A stretch of 64,000 nucleotides of DNA from contig WRAQ01000012.1 in the NCBI GenBank assembly GCA_009780115.1, positions 1 through 64,000 of the forward strand. The letters run 5' to 3'. The notes below the pieces were generated by a model. It did not search any database. It saw only the letters and a list, made by a program, of their open reading frames with translations, and was not told the DNA's origin. The stretch's first letter is position 1. Each line of letters starts with the position of its first letter. The translations under genes and the position numbers were made by a program. Origin of the DNA: Lachnospiraceae bacterium (lineage in GTDB: Bacteria; Bacillota; Clostridia; Lachnospirales; Lachnospiraceae). Positions 51,669 through 60,295 of the stretch are shown in pieces.

Positions 51669-52172
51669 ATGAGATATCCGACGGATGAAGAATTAATGGA
51701 ATTAGTTGAAAATCTTGAAGCGGAACCGCTTTTTGACCCACCGCACCTCAAAGAAAATATCGCGGCGGAAATCGGAAAAATCGCGTTAACTCCCATAAGC
51801 CGCTCAATGGGCGATGCCAAAATCAGGATTGTGAAAGATTCATCTTTCGCGTTACCTTCTTCCGGAAAGAAACAAAAGCGGCGGAATTGGAAACAAGGCA
51901 ATTTTGTATATAATGTGAAGGTTATCGCCGGGATGGCGGCGGCCCTTGTGCTGATTTTTCTCCTGCCCCTTGACATTAATACTCTAACCCGGCAAGAGCA
52001 GGCTTATGAACAGCGGATTGAAATGGTGGAAATTAGGTTTGAAAATGAGCAGGGTGAAACAGAAAGTGAACTTGACAAGATTTTCCGCATTAGTGCAACC
52101 GCAATTACCGAAACCGGCAGTATGATTTTAGACAAATTAAATATTTTCGATGGCTTGTTTGACAAGCCTTAG
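51669..52172 (+). CDS. Putative anti-sigma factor, single-pass membrane protein
   Basis: A 167-residue protein with an N-terminal helical part (PTDEELMELVENLEAEPLFDPPHLKENIAAEI), one membrane helix (VIAGMAAALVLIFLLPLDI, about 95-115) and an outer part of about 50 residues. Position behind the ECF gene and topology support an anti-sigma role, although no zinc-binding HxxxCxxC motif is present. Confidence 0.7.
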   Translation: MRYPTDEELMELVENLEAEPLFDPPHLKENIAAEIGKIALTPISRSMGDAKIRIVKDSSFALPSSGKKQKRRNWKQGNFVYNVKVIAGMAAALVLIFLLPLDINTLTRQEQAYEQRIEMVEIRFENEQGETESELDKIFRISATAITETGSMILDKLNIFDGLFDKP

Positions 52173-52194
52173 GTTTTAAGAAGAGAGGAGATTT

Positions 52195-52752
52195 ATGAAA
52201 ACATCAAAGAAAAATGGATTTTTAACGTTTTGTTTATCCCTGATGCCAGGGGCCGCCCATATGTATATGGGTTTTATGAAAATGGGCTTAAGCTTAATGA
52301 GTTTATTTTTTATCGCAATTGCAATTGGGAATATGCTTCGTTTTTCAGTAATGGCTCTTGTTAGTATTCTCGTTTGGGTTTATAGTTTCTTTCAGGCCAA
52401 CAATTTGTCATCTCTTGCAGATGAAGATTTTGCAAAAGTAGAGGACAAATTTATCTTTGAATCAGAACCATTATTAAGCAAAAATTTTACCGCCGAAAAA
52501 GGCCGTAAATATTTTGGGATTGGGCTTATTGTCTTAGGTACAATCTTGATATGGAATATCAGCATGAATATGTTTATTCCGCGGATGCTGAGACTTTTAC
52601 CAAATTTCCCGATGGATATTTTCTGGCGGATTAGAGATTTGATACCGCAACTTGTTGCCGGGATTATCGTAATTGGCATTGGAACGAAAATACTGCGCGG
52701 AAAAACGAAAACCCTGCCCGGGGAAGAGGAGGAGAAATTGAATGGAGAATAA
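52195..52752 (+). CDS. Small multi-pass membrane protein with TM2-like start
   Basis: A 185-residue membrane protein. FCLSLMPGAAHMYMGFMKMGLSLMSLFFIAIAIG resembles the TM2 domain hairpin; two more hydrophobic stretches follow (GIGLIVLGTILIWNISM, LVAGIIVIGIGTKIL). Function unknown; probable member of the sigma operon. It overlaps the next gene by 11 bases. Confidence 0.75.
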   Translation: MKTSKKNGFLTFCLSLMPGAAHMYMGFMKMGLSLMSLFFIAIAIGNMLRFSVMALVSILVWVYSFFQANNLSSLADEDFAKVEDKFIFESEPLLSKNFTAEKGRKYFGIGLIVLGTILIWNISMNMFIPRMLRLLPNFPMDIFWRIRDLIPQLVAGIIVIGIGTKILRGKTKTLPGEEEEKLNGE

Positions 52753-53092
52753 AACAATCAGAGTCCGCCGTTTAGGTTCGGTTACATTTGGTATTGTCCT
52801 AATCAGCACCGGGATTTTGATGTTACTGAATGTTATTGCCCCGGCTTTGAACATAAATTTCTTGTTCCGCTTTTGGCCGGTCATCCTGATTATCCTTGGT
52901 ATTGAGGTGCTGCTTGGCAATCAGTTTAAAAGCACGGAAGTTGTCCGCCCCGACGGCCAGATAATTGAGCAAAACAAAGTGGTTTATGATATTCCGGCAG
53001 TAATAATGATGGGGATTACGTTGTTTGTGACGTTTATGCTGGCCTGGGCCGAATGGCTTTATCAGCATCAGACGGATTTGTGGTGGGTGTAG
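52742..53092 (+). CDS. LiaI/LiaF-like transmembrane protein
   Basis: A 116-residue protein with three or four hydrophobic helices (GSVTFGIVLISTGILMLLNVI, FWPVILIILGIEVLLG, IMMGITLFVTFMLAWAEWLY). The second is the LiaF/LiaI-type WPVILIILGIE motif found in cell-envelope stress systems. In context it is probably a target or sensor of the ECF sigma factor. Confidence 0.75.
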   Translation: MENKTIRVRRLGSVTFGIVLISTGILMLLNVIAPALNINFLFRFWPVILIILGIEVLLGNQFKSTEVVRPDGQIIEQNKVVYDIPAVIMMGITLFVTFMLAWAEWLYQHQTDLWWV

Positions 53093-53103
53093 TTGAATAA
53101 TAA

Positions 53104-53130
53104 AATGGGCGGTTATTACTACCGCCCATT
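53104..53130. terminator. Terminator between convergent genes
   Basis: AATGGGCGGT (53104-53113) pairs with ACCGCCCATT (53121-53130) and is followed by a T-rich stretch; it closes the sigma operon and also the leftward substrate-binding gene. Confidence 0.75.
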
Positions 53131-53147
53131 GCCTATGGTTTTATTCT

Positions 53148-54179
53148 CTACCTCGCAACTTCTTCCGCAAATCTCGTAATTACCAGCTCATCATACGGCA
53201 CGCGCCGTGACAGCTCACCGGCTTCTTCCAAAATATTTTGCAGAAGCGTAAAAGCATCCTCGGTGAAAATCAAATCTTTTTTCCACGTCCCCTGCTCATA
53301 ATAACGCGTTACAATCATTGTTAATGCTTCATCATCAGTTTCCGGAAATTGCCCCTTTATCGCAACGGCAATCTCGGCAGGTGTATGTGAATTTACGTAG
53401 TCCATCCCTCTTTGCAAAGCTCTGGTAAAACCCATGATGACATCTTCGTTTGCCTCAATATAACTTGCTTTCGCGCAAAAAGCTGTATATGGGATAAAAC
53501 CGGAGTTTTCTCCTAACGAAGCAACGACAAAACCGTCACCTTTTAACTCGAGGGCGGTAGCATGAGGTTCAAATTCCACCGTAAAATCTCCTTGCCCACT
53601 CGAAAAAGCGGCCGCAGTTAAACCAAAATCAATACCTTGGTCGATATTTACGTCAGCTTTTGGATCAATTCCATTTTTCTTCAGGATAAATTCAAAAACC
53701 ATTTGCGGCATCCCCCCGGCCCGGCCGCCGATGACGTCTTTTCCGATTAACATATCCCAGGTGAAATCAGTAACCGGCTCCCTTGCGACGAGAAAGTTCC
53801 CGGCTCGTTGCGTGAGTTGGGCAAAGTTGACAACCATGTCATTTGCCCCCCCGATATAAGTATAAATTGATGCTTCGCTGCCCATAAAACCGATATCAGC
53901 TTCGCCGGTCAGAACGGCCGTCATGGTTTTGTCAGCGCCGAAGCCGGTTACAAGTGTTAAATCAATCCCCTCTTCAGCGAAATAACCTTCTTCGATTGCA
54001 ACATACATCGGTGCGTAAAAAATTGAGTGCGCCACTTCATTCAAAGTAACTTTTGTCATTTTCCCGCCGGAACTACTTGTTTCTGTTTCCTTTCCACAGC
54101 CTGTAAGCATACTAAATACCAGCACGCAGCTAAGAAGCAGAGCGATGGTATTTTTTACTCTATTATTTAATTTTTTCAT
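53148..54179 (-). CDS. NMT1/SsuA-like ABC substrate-binding lipoprotein
   Basis: A 343-residue lipoprotein (lipobox MLTGCGK) of the NMT1/ThiY/SsuA group, two-lobed binding protein for small molecules such as thiamine precursors, sulfonates or nitrate. The line HSIFYAPMYVAIEEGYFAEEGIDLTLV is diagnostic. No permease or ATPase is nearby, so it is an orphan; cargo cannot be told. Confidence 0.88.
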   Translation of the reverse strand: MKKLNNRVKNTIALLLSCVLVFSMLTGCGKETETSSSGGKMTKVTLNEVAHSIFYAPMYVAIEEGYFAEEGIDLTLVTGFGADKTMTAVLTGEADIGFMGSEASIYTYIGGANDMVVNFAQLTQRAGNFLVAREPVTDFTWDMLIGKDVIGGRAGGMPQMVFEFILKKNGIDPKADVNIDQGIDFGLTAAAFSSGQGDFTVEFEPHATALELKGDGFVVASLGENSGFIPYTAFCAKASYIEANEDVIMGFTRALQRGMDYVNSHTPAEIAVAIKGQFPETDDEALTMIVTRYYEQGTWKKDLIFTEDAFTLLQNILEEAGELSRRVPYDELVITRFAEEVAR

Positions 54180-54259
54180 ACAACACCTATCCCTATAAAA
54201 TTATGATGTTGTATACTATGATAAAAGAAGGGAAAACGTGTCTGTCCAAGAAAAAATTT

Positions 54260-55630
54260 TCATATTATATCCCCGCGCTTCGCAAGTTCTTTAACCAGCT
54301 CTTGATGTCGTGCTTCATCAATTTCGTATTTTTTCGTATAAACAATATATCCTATCAAAATCGCAATTAAGGGAATAATCAACATCGAAAATTTCATTAG
54401 CGTAATACCGCCGGCAGGAACATCAGCCGCAGTTTCGGCGGCGTTAATTCCGGAAAAATAAAGTGTCAGCCCGACTACGCCATTAGCCATCGCCCCGCCG
54501 ATTTTGTTGATAAAAGGTTGTACCGAAAAAGTGATGCTTTCATTTCGCTTGCCCAATTTCCATTGGCCATACTCAATTGTATCGGCAAGAAACATCAGCA
54601 TTAACAACTGGATAAAGGCCTGTCCAACGAAGAGCATTACCCCGGCAGCCCCGATAAAAATCATATTCATTGGCGCGAAAAAGAAGATTATGTATCCAAG
54701 TACAACAACAATCGTAGCAAATTTATAAAGTATTTTCCGGCTGAAGCGTTTGCTAAACCAAGTAAAAGCACTCAAAGCCGTCAACTGTGAAATACCAAGC
54801 ACCGCGGCAAAAATGGAATACATATTCTCATCACCATAGGCATATTTGAAAAAATAAACACCAAATGATGTTGTTGTCATATAACCAATCATAAATAATG
54901 ACAATGCAATAGCGACCCATAATAACTGGTCATTTTTGAAAATAACCCGGAACATCTCTTTAAGCGATGTTTTTTCTTCTTCTTTAAAGTAACCTTTCGG
55001 TTCTTTTACGCCGATTAAGGTGATAGCTTGAAAACCAAGCATGAGGGCGATAATGATGATAGCGAAATAAAACCAGCCTTGCTTAAGGCTTCCGGCGGCT
55101 TCGCCCAAAGCATTGGTAAGCGGAATAATTCCAACAACAACCGCAAATAAACCAATGTTTGCACAAATACGGGCAAAGGAACCAATTTTTTCACGCTGCT
55201 TTTGGTCGGTGGAAAGGGCCGGAAGCATTGACCAATAAGCAATATCGTTTAAGCCGTAAAAAATGTCCCATAATAGATAACAAACCGCGAAAACAACTAC
55301 ATAACCGGCCCCGCTTAACCCAAGGTCGGTAAACATAAGCAGCATAGCGCCCGAACCAACAATTGCCCCAATTAATATCCCCGGTTTAAATTTGCCGAAA
55401 CGGGAGTGGGTATTATCGACGATGATTCCCATAATTGGGTCGTTAACCGCATCAAAAATGCGTAGCCCGGTCAGAACCGTTGTCATAAGCAGCAGGGTCG
55501 AATCCGAGACAATCAAAACATCGGTGATATAAAATAGAAGATACATACTCACCATCGAATAAAACATATCCCGCCCGACAGTGCCAAGGCCAAAGCAATA
55601 TCTATTTTGCCGTTCATAATTTTTTTCCAT
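54260..55630 (-). CDS. GPH family glycoside/cation symporter
   Basis: A 456-residue transporter of the glycoside-pentoside-hexuronide family (MelB/XynB type) with about twelve membrane helices. FGLGTVGRDMFYSMVSMYLLFYITDVL and INDPIMG-like VNDPIMGIIVDNTHSRFGKFKPGILIG are the family lines. It is the third gene of the leftward GH13-GH36 group, so it probably brings in an alpha-galactoside or alpha-glucoside. Start at ATG 55630 (SD GAAAGGG). Confidence 0.92.
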   Translation of the reverse strand: MEKNYERQNRYCFGLGTVGRDMFYSMVSMYLLFYITDVLIVSDSTLLLMTTVLTGLRIFDAVNDPIMGIIVDNTHSRFGKFKPGILIGAIVGSGAMLLMFTDLGLSGAGYVVVFAVCYLLWDIFYGLNDIAYWSMLPALSTDQKQREKIGSFARICANIGLFAVVVGIIPLTNALGEAAGSLKQGWFYFAIIIIALMLGFQAITLIGVKEPKGYFKEEEKTSLKEMFRVIFKNDQLLWVAIALSLFMIGYMTTTSFGVYFFKYAYGDENMYSIFAAVLGISQLTALSAFTWFSKRFSRKILYKFATIVVVLGYIIFFFAPMNMIFIGAAGVMLFVGQAFIQLLMLMFLADTIEYGQWKLGKRNESITFSVQPFINKIGGAMANGVVGLTLYFSGINAAETAADVPAGGITLMKFSMLIIPLIAILIGYIVYTKKYEIDEARHQELVKELAKRGDII

Positions 55631-55714
55631 AACCACAACCTATCCCTTTCTATGCCACATTTTCCAAAACCCCGGAAGATGGAGTTTTTGATATCCTGGG
55701 ACTGCATAGCAGAC

Positions 55715-58171
55715 CTAGATTTTCTTTGTTTGTGTTTCACTGGACACAAATTTAGAAAATCCTTTCACAATATACAAATTTGACCCGAAATCCCCTAGTA
55801 ATCGCGTATTTTTGTTATAATGAGTGCCGGAAAATTGATTATTGAGTAAAATTCCATCCCGCAAAACTTCGCCGTAAGCCTCATATTCTTCCGCACAATC
55901 AGTCAGACAGAAAAATTTATTCACCGTTCGCAAGATAAATCCCTCCGGGTTAAGCGTAACCGGAAGAAGATGCTTAACCAAACCACCGAAGCGTTTTATA
56001 AACAAGCTTTGCGGGCGGGTTTCCACCCGGTATTTTTGCCCGGCTTCCAACCCTTCAAATTTAAGGCGGTCAAAACCCTCGCTGACATTTGCCTGAGTTT
56101 GAAAAAACCCGGAAATTCCGGTAGCTAAAGAATCATCAATAACGTGCCAGGCAACTTTATTTTCTTTATCCGGCTCACCTCGAAAAAAGCGGCCATATTG
56201 AAAAACCCGGCGATGCTTTTTATAAAAAGAAATCTGTTCCTTTACTTCCCGCATTTGCATATGTGAAAGATATTTTAAATCCAACTCATAACCAAGGCAG
56301 CCAAATGATGCGGCGTTAAACCGTGTTGCCAGCGGGGTATCCCGCAAAGTCTGCTGGTGAGGGGCTTCCGAGACATGGGCGCCCATTGCGGAAAGCGGAT
56401 AAAGATAGGAGATTCCTCCTTGGATTTTCAACCGTTCAATTGGGTCAGTATTATCTGATGTCCAAATTTGCGGAGAAAAGCAAAGCATTCCGGCATCAAA
56501 ACGATTACCGCCGCTTGAACAGCTCTCAAACAAAATATGGGGCCGTTTGGTAAAAATACGGTCAAGCACTTCATAAAGCCCCAGGATATAAGAGTGGAAA
56601 AAATGGCCTTGATTCTCTAAGGTTTTGGAACACGCATCACTAATATGCCGGTTATAATCCCATTTCACATAATCAATTTGGCATGAATCGAGAATCGCCG
56701 TGACATTTTCAACGATATAATCACGGACAGCCGGGTTACAAAGGTCAAGCACCAACTGATTCCGGCCTTGTGCCGGTATTTTGCCGGGGGTTTTAAGGGC
56801 ATATTCGGGATGGCTGCGGTAAAGCCCGCTGTCTTGATTAACCATTTCCGGTTCAAACCACAGCCCGAATTTGAGTCCCATCCGCTGAATCCGGTGCGAA
56901 AATTCTGAAAGCCCAAAGGGGAATTTTCTTCTGTTAACATTGTAATCACCTAAACCGGCCTTATCATGATTTCGTTTTCCAAACCAGCCATCATCAAGGA
57001 CAAATAATTCAATACCGGTTTTTTTCGACTTCTTTGCCAGTTTTAGTAATTTTCCGCGCGTAAACTTGAAAAAAAACGCCTCCCAATTATTAAGCAAAAC
57101 CGGACGTTCTTTATCTTTCCAATCGCCACGAATGATATGATGATTGATAAAGTTGTGAAAATTGTGTGACAAACCATTAAATCCGTCACTGGAATAGGTA
57201 AAAAAAGCTTCCGGTGTTTCGAACTTTTCATTTTCGGCCAAAGTCCATTCAAAGCAATACGGATTGATTCCGGTTTGAATGCGGACAAGATTTTGGCTGG
57301 ACAATTCAACCGCACTATAATGATTTCCGCTATAAACCAGGTTAAAGCCATAAACGCTGCCCCGGCTTTCGGTTGTGCCATCTAAAGCGATAAGAAAACC
57401 GGGATTATGCCGGTTACTGCTTGCGCCGGTTGTTGATGAGTTAATATGGATGCCATAAGAGACCCTGCGCTCATTTTTATTGGCTTCTTTTATCCAGCCG
57501 CCGTCAAAAGTTATCAGGCGGAAATTATCATTTGGCAAATCAAGCGAAAAACTCATCAGCTTGCGAATCGTCAGATTAGCCTTATTTTCATTAATAAGCA
57601 TTGTCCGGCGCGTTATGACATCGGTGTCATAAAAGACGGTATAGTATAAAAGCAATTTGACATTATTGCTTTCATCCAGCATGGTGATGGTTAAAGTTTG
57701 AGAAAGGCTGTTGGAAGCAGATGTCAGGTTTTCGTTGCCGGATGGTGCAATATAAGCTGACGGTAATGTTTCCATACCGACGGTACCGTCGGTAATTATG
57801 TGACGTTGGTAAATGAAGTCGGCGGTAAATGTTCCGTCCGGCATTTTTATCTCCGCCGGAGTATGCCGGTAATCGCCTTTACCAATGCCCGACCACTCAA
57901 GGCACATGTTATCAAGGCAATAAAAGTCCGGAGGAATTGATGCGGTTCCGCTGCCATCCTCATGCTCTGCCCCAAACCGCACATCTCCTTTATACATCAC
58001 GCTGCTGCCAAGTTCCACGGTGCGCTTATGCAATAACGGGGTGACAGATTGCCCGTCAGGGAGCCGCCGGCCGTAATAAATATGCTCTAAGTGGCCATAA
58101 GGGGTGATTTGAAACCAGTAACTGGTTTTTTTAGTTGATAAGCGAAAGATATTAGCTGAAAATTCAATCAC
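55715..58171 (-). CDS. Alpha-galactosidase, GH36
   Basis: An 818-residue (normal about 730) family 36 enzyme that removes alpha-1,6-linked galactose from melibiose, raffinose and galactomannan. The N-terminal beta domain is followed by the barrel with VLLNNWEAFFF, LFVLDDGWFG, the nucleophile in IDYVKWDYNRH, CSSGGNRFDAGML and the acid/base in IWTSDNTD. The C-terminal 80 residues (LNPEGFILRTVN to the end) go beyond the standard length. The neighbouring GPH transporter and GH13 enzyme suggest raffinose-type oligosaccharide use. No signal peptide. Confidence 0.94.
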   Translation of the reverse strand: MIEFSANIFRLSTKKTSYWFQITPYGHLEHIYYGRRLPDGQSVTPLLHKRTVELGSSVMYKGDVRFGAEHEDGSGTASIPPDFYCLDNMCLEWSGIGKGDYRHTPAEIKMPDGTFTADFIYQRHIITDGTVGMETLPSAYIAPSGNENLTSASNSLSQTLTITMLDESNNVKLLLYYTVFYDTDVITRRTMLINENKANLTIRKLMSFSLDLPNDNFRLITFDGGWIKEANKNERRVSYGIHINSSTTGASSNRHNPGFLIALDGTTESRGSVYGFNLVYSGNHYSAVELSSQNLVRIQTGINPYCFEWTLAENEKFETPEAFFTYSSDGFNGLSHNFHNFINHHIIRGDWKDKERPVLLNNWEAFFFKFTRGKLLKLAKKSKKTGIELFVLDDGWFGKRNHDKAGLGDYNVNRRKFPFGLSEFSHRIQRMGLKFGLWFEPEMVNQDSGLYRSHPEYALKTPGKIPAQGRNQLVLDLCNPAVRDYIVENVTAILDSCQIDYVKWDYNRHISDACSKTLENQGHFFHSYILGLYEVLDRIFTKRPHILFESCSSGGNRFDAGMLCFSPQIWTSDNTDPIERLKIQGGISYLYPLSAMGAHVSEAPHQQTLRDTPLATRFNAASFGCLGYELDLKYLSHMQMREVKEQISFYKKHRRVFQYGRFFRGEPDKENKVAWHVIDDSLATGISGFFQTQANVSEGFDRLKFEGLEAGQKYRVETRPQSLFIKRFGGLVKHLLPVTLNPEGFILRTVNKFFCLTDCAEEYEAYGEVLRDGILLNNQFSGTHYNKNTRLLGDFGSNLYIVKGFSKFVSSETQTKKI

Positions 58172-58269
58172 ATTAAACTCCTTGAAACGAAGCCTCTCTT
58201 CGTTTTGACTTGCAAGTCATCTGACTGACTGGAAGGCCTGAATCGCCGGCGGGGTACAAAACCGCCGCT
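58172..58269 (-). other. Intercistronic hairpins between GH13 and GH36
   Basis: AAACGAAG/CTTCGTTT (about 58187-58207) and GGCGG/CCGCC (about 58249-58267) stems. They resemble processing or attenuation stems within the operon; the GH36 gene's ribosome binding site follows on the minus strand. Confidence 0.4.
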
Positions 58270-59904
58270 TTATACCCTCAAAACCACTGCCTCATATGCC
58301 TCTAGTTCACCATCATACTTGTCACGCCCAATATTGGACAAAACCAAAGTCCCGTTAAAAACCGCCCGCGCTGCTTTTTTTGAAAAATTCAAAATAACCA
58401 AGTATTTTTCATCATCAGTTGAAAGATTTCCTTCAACTTTTTCCCGCTGATAAGCAATTACTCCACCCTTAGCATAAACCGGTTTAAAGCCGCCATATTT
58501 AAGTGTATCATTTCCGGCGCGAAAAACGATTAGTTGTTTATAATAAGCCAAAATGGAATCGTTTCTTGCTTTTTGTTCCTGATAATTTATTTTTTTGTAA
58601 TTTTTGTTAATGCCAATCCAGGGATTGCCGGAAGTGAACCCGGCCCCCGCTTCACTGCTCCACTGCATTGGGGTCCGGGCATTGTCCCGTGAAGCCTGGT
58701 TAATCCAATGCCACCTTGTTTTTGCCGGAATCCCAATTCGCTTCATTAAAGCATTGATATTGTGGCTTTCGACATCTTTTAACTGCGAAAGCTCTGTAAA
58801 ATCAAAATTGGTCATTCCGATTTCCTGGCCCTGATAGATGAACATTGTGCCACCCAGCGTAAACTGCATTGTCGCCAGCATTTTGGCACTGCGCTCCCAG
58901 TAACGGGAGTCATCACCATAGTGGGAGACAATCCGGGGCTGGTCATGATTTTCAAGATAAAAAGCATTCCACTCAAGGCCTTGCTGCCATTTCGCCAAAA
59001 CAGAGAGCAATTTTCTTGCATGGAATTTCTTCGGAATATAACGGGCAATCCGGCGGTCAACTTCCAGATGGTCAAAATAAAACAGCATATCCAGCTCTTT
59101 TCGTCCGCTGTCACATAAAAGTTTTGCTTCATCCAAATCAACCATTACCGTTTCACCAACCGCAAAACAATCATATTTATCAAGGACATCCCGCCGAAGC
59201 TCACGCAAAATCCGGTGATTCCCTTCGGTTGACTTATAATGCTCTATTCCGCGGATAGCAAGTGTTGGTTTGCCATCGGCAAAAGAAGATTTATAAATGA
59301 TATTGATTACATCACAACGGAAACCGGCAACGCCTTTATCAAGCCAAAAGCGCATGATATCCTTTATTTCTTCGATAACTTTGGGATTGTGATAATTTAA
59401 GTCGGGTTGCTTTTTGTGAAAGAGGTGGAGATAATATTCGCTGCTTTTTTTGTCATATTCCCAGGCACTGCCCATAAAGAAAGCCGTCCAGTTATTTGGC
59501 GGTTTGCCCTTCGGGCTGCCCTTTCTCCATATATAATAATCGCGGTAGGGACTCTCTTTATCACGGCTTTTCTGAAACCATTCATGTTCATCGGAAGTAT
59601 GGTTAATTACTAAATCCATGACGATTTTTATCCCGCATTCCGCCGCTTTCTTTAGCAGATTGTCCATATCAGCCATTGTACCGAACTTGGGATTGATATC
59701 GCGGTAATCACTAATATCATAACCATTGTCAGCATCCGGTGATTTATAAACCGGCGAAAGCCAAATAATACCGGCGCCAAGTGCTTTTATCTCATCAAGG
59801 CGTGAGATTATTCCGGGAATGTCCCCAATCCCATCACCATTTGAATCTTGAAAACTACGGGGATAAATTTGATAAACGACTTCTTCCTGCCACCATTTTT
59901 TCAT
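58270..59904 (-). CDS. malL: Oligo-1,6-glucosidase/alpha-glucosidase, GH13
   Basis: A 544-residue family 13 enzyme of the oligo-1,6-glucosidase/sucrase-isomaltase group that hydrolyses alpha-1,6 (or 1,4) bonds of isomaltose-like sugars. Motifs: MDLVINHTSDEH, nucleophile in GFRCDVINIIYK, acid/base in AVGETVMVDLDEAK, and ENHDQPRIVSHYG. No signal peptide. It is the first gene of the GH13-GH36-GPH group. Exact linkage preference (1,6, 1,4 or sucrose) is not decided; the V after DLVINHTS favours MalL type. Confidence 0.93.
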   Translation of the reverse strand: MKKWWQEEVVYQIYPRSFQDSNGDGIGDIPGIISRLDEIKALGAGIIWLSPVYKSPDADNGYDISDYRDINPKFGTMADMDNLLKKAAECGIKIVMDLVINHTSDEHEWFQKSRDKESPYRDYYIWRKGSPKGKPPNNWTAFFMGSAWEYDKKSSEYYLHLFHKKQPDLNYHNPKVIEEIKDIMRFWLDKGVAGFRCDVINIIYKSSFADGKPTLAIRGIEHYKSTEGNHRILRELRRDVLDKYDCFAVGETVMVDLDEAKLLCDSGRKELDMLFYFDHLEVDRRIARYIPKKFHARKLLSVLAKWQQGLEWNAFYLENHDQPRIVSHYGDDSRYWERSAKMLATMQFTLGGTMFIYQGQEIGMTNFDFTELSQLKDVESHNINALMKRIGIPAKTRWHWINQASRDNARTPMQWSSEAGAGFTSGNPWIGINKNYKKINYQEQKARNDSILAYYKQLIVFRAGNDTLKYGGFKPVYAKGGVIAYQREKVEGNLSTDDEKYLVILNFSKKAARAVFNGTLVLSNIGRDKYDGELEAYEAVVLRV

Positions 59905-60006
59905 TATGGCCTCACTTTCATTTGTGCAACATGCACAAAGATATAAAACAAAGAAGAAAAATAATTAAAAGTATTGTATAAAGAATAAATGTATGATATC
60001 TTACTT

Positions 60007-60240
60007 AAGAACAATCGTGTTACAGGGTGGTTGCCTCATTAATTTAAGGAGGTGATGCCATGAAAAATCGCTTTGATTTTAAGGATTTAATAGCCTTCGG
60101 GCTCTTCCTTTTAGCATTGCTGACCTTCATTTTTTCATTCAGCAGTTAGCTACATAGCAAAGCCACCCTAAAACTTGACCGTGGATGGGTGGCTATTGCT
60201 ATTCAACCTAGGCAACCACCTTGTGGGCGATTGTTCTTCA
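60007..60240 (+). other. Type I toxin-antitoxin locus, terminal complementarity
   Basis: The start AAGAACAATCG...GGGTGGTTGCCT (60007-60036) is complementary over most of its 29 bases to the end AGGCAACCACC...CGATTGTTCTT (about 60211-60239). Between them are the toxin frame and a hairpin AGCCACCC/GGGTGGCT (about 60161-60194). Long-range 5'-3' pairing and an internal hairpin are the known layout of Firmicutes type I toxin mRNAs. Confidence 0.8.
60061..60150 (+). CDS. Holin-like type I toxin peptide
   Basis: A 29-residue hydrophobic peptide MKNRFDFKDLIAFGLFLLAL-type, one membrane helix, preceded by a perfect AGGAGGTGAT site. It matches the putative holin-like toxin group (TxpA/BsrG/YonT-like), peptides that insert in the membrane and stop growth when their antisense RNA is lost. 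The frame runs from ATG 60061 to TAG 60150. No other gene fits the 390-base gap. Confidence 0.8.
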
Positions 60241-60241
60241 T
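60145..60241 (-). ncRNA. Predicted antisense RNA antitoxin
   Basis: A leftward promoter at 60248-60276 would start RNA near 60241, running through the complementary 3' end of the toxin mRNA and ending at the AGCCACCC/GGGTGGCT hairpin (about 60194-60161) or within the toxin's 3' codons. RNA of about 80-100 bases is expected. This is a prediction from promoter and hairpin only. Confidence 0.6.
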
Positions 60242-60247
60242 ATATGT

Positions 60248-60276
60248 AAAATATCACATTTAAAGGATATTGTCAA
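60248..60276 (-). promoter_or_regulatory. Sigma-A promoter of the antitoxin RNA
   Basis: Reading leftward: TTGACA (complement of 60271-60276), exactly 17 bases, TATTTT (complement of 60248-60253). Confidence 0.75.
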
Positions 60277-60295
60277 TGAAAATACGAATTTTATC

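Noticed and set aside
60007..60240. The terminal inverted repeat as a MITE
   Set aside because: The presence of a holin-like peptide with a strong ribosome binding site and an antisense promoter fits a type I toxin locus better; no target-site duplication is evident.
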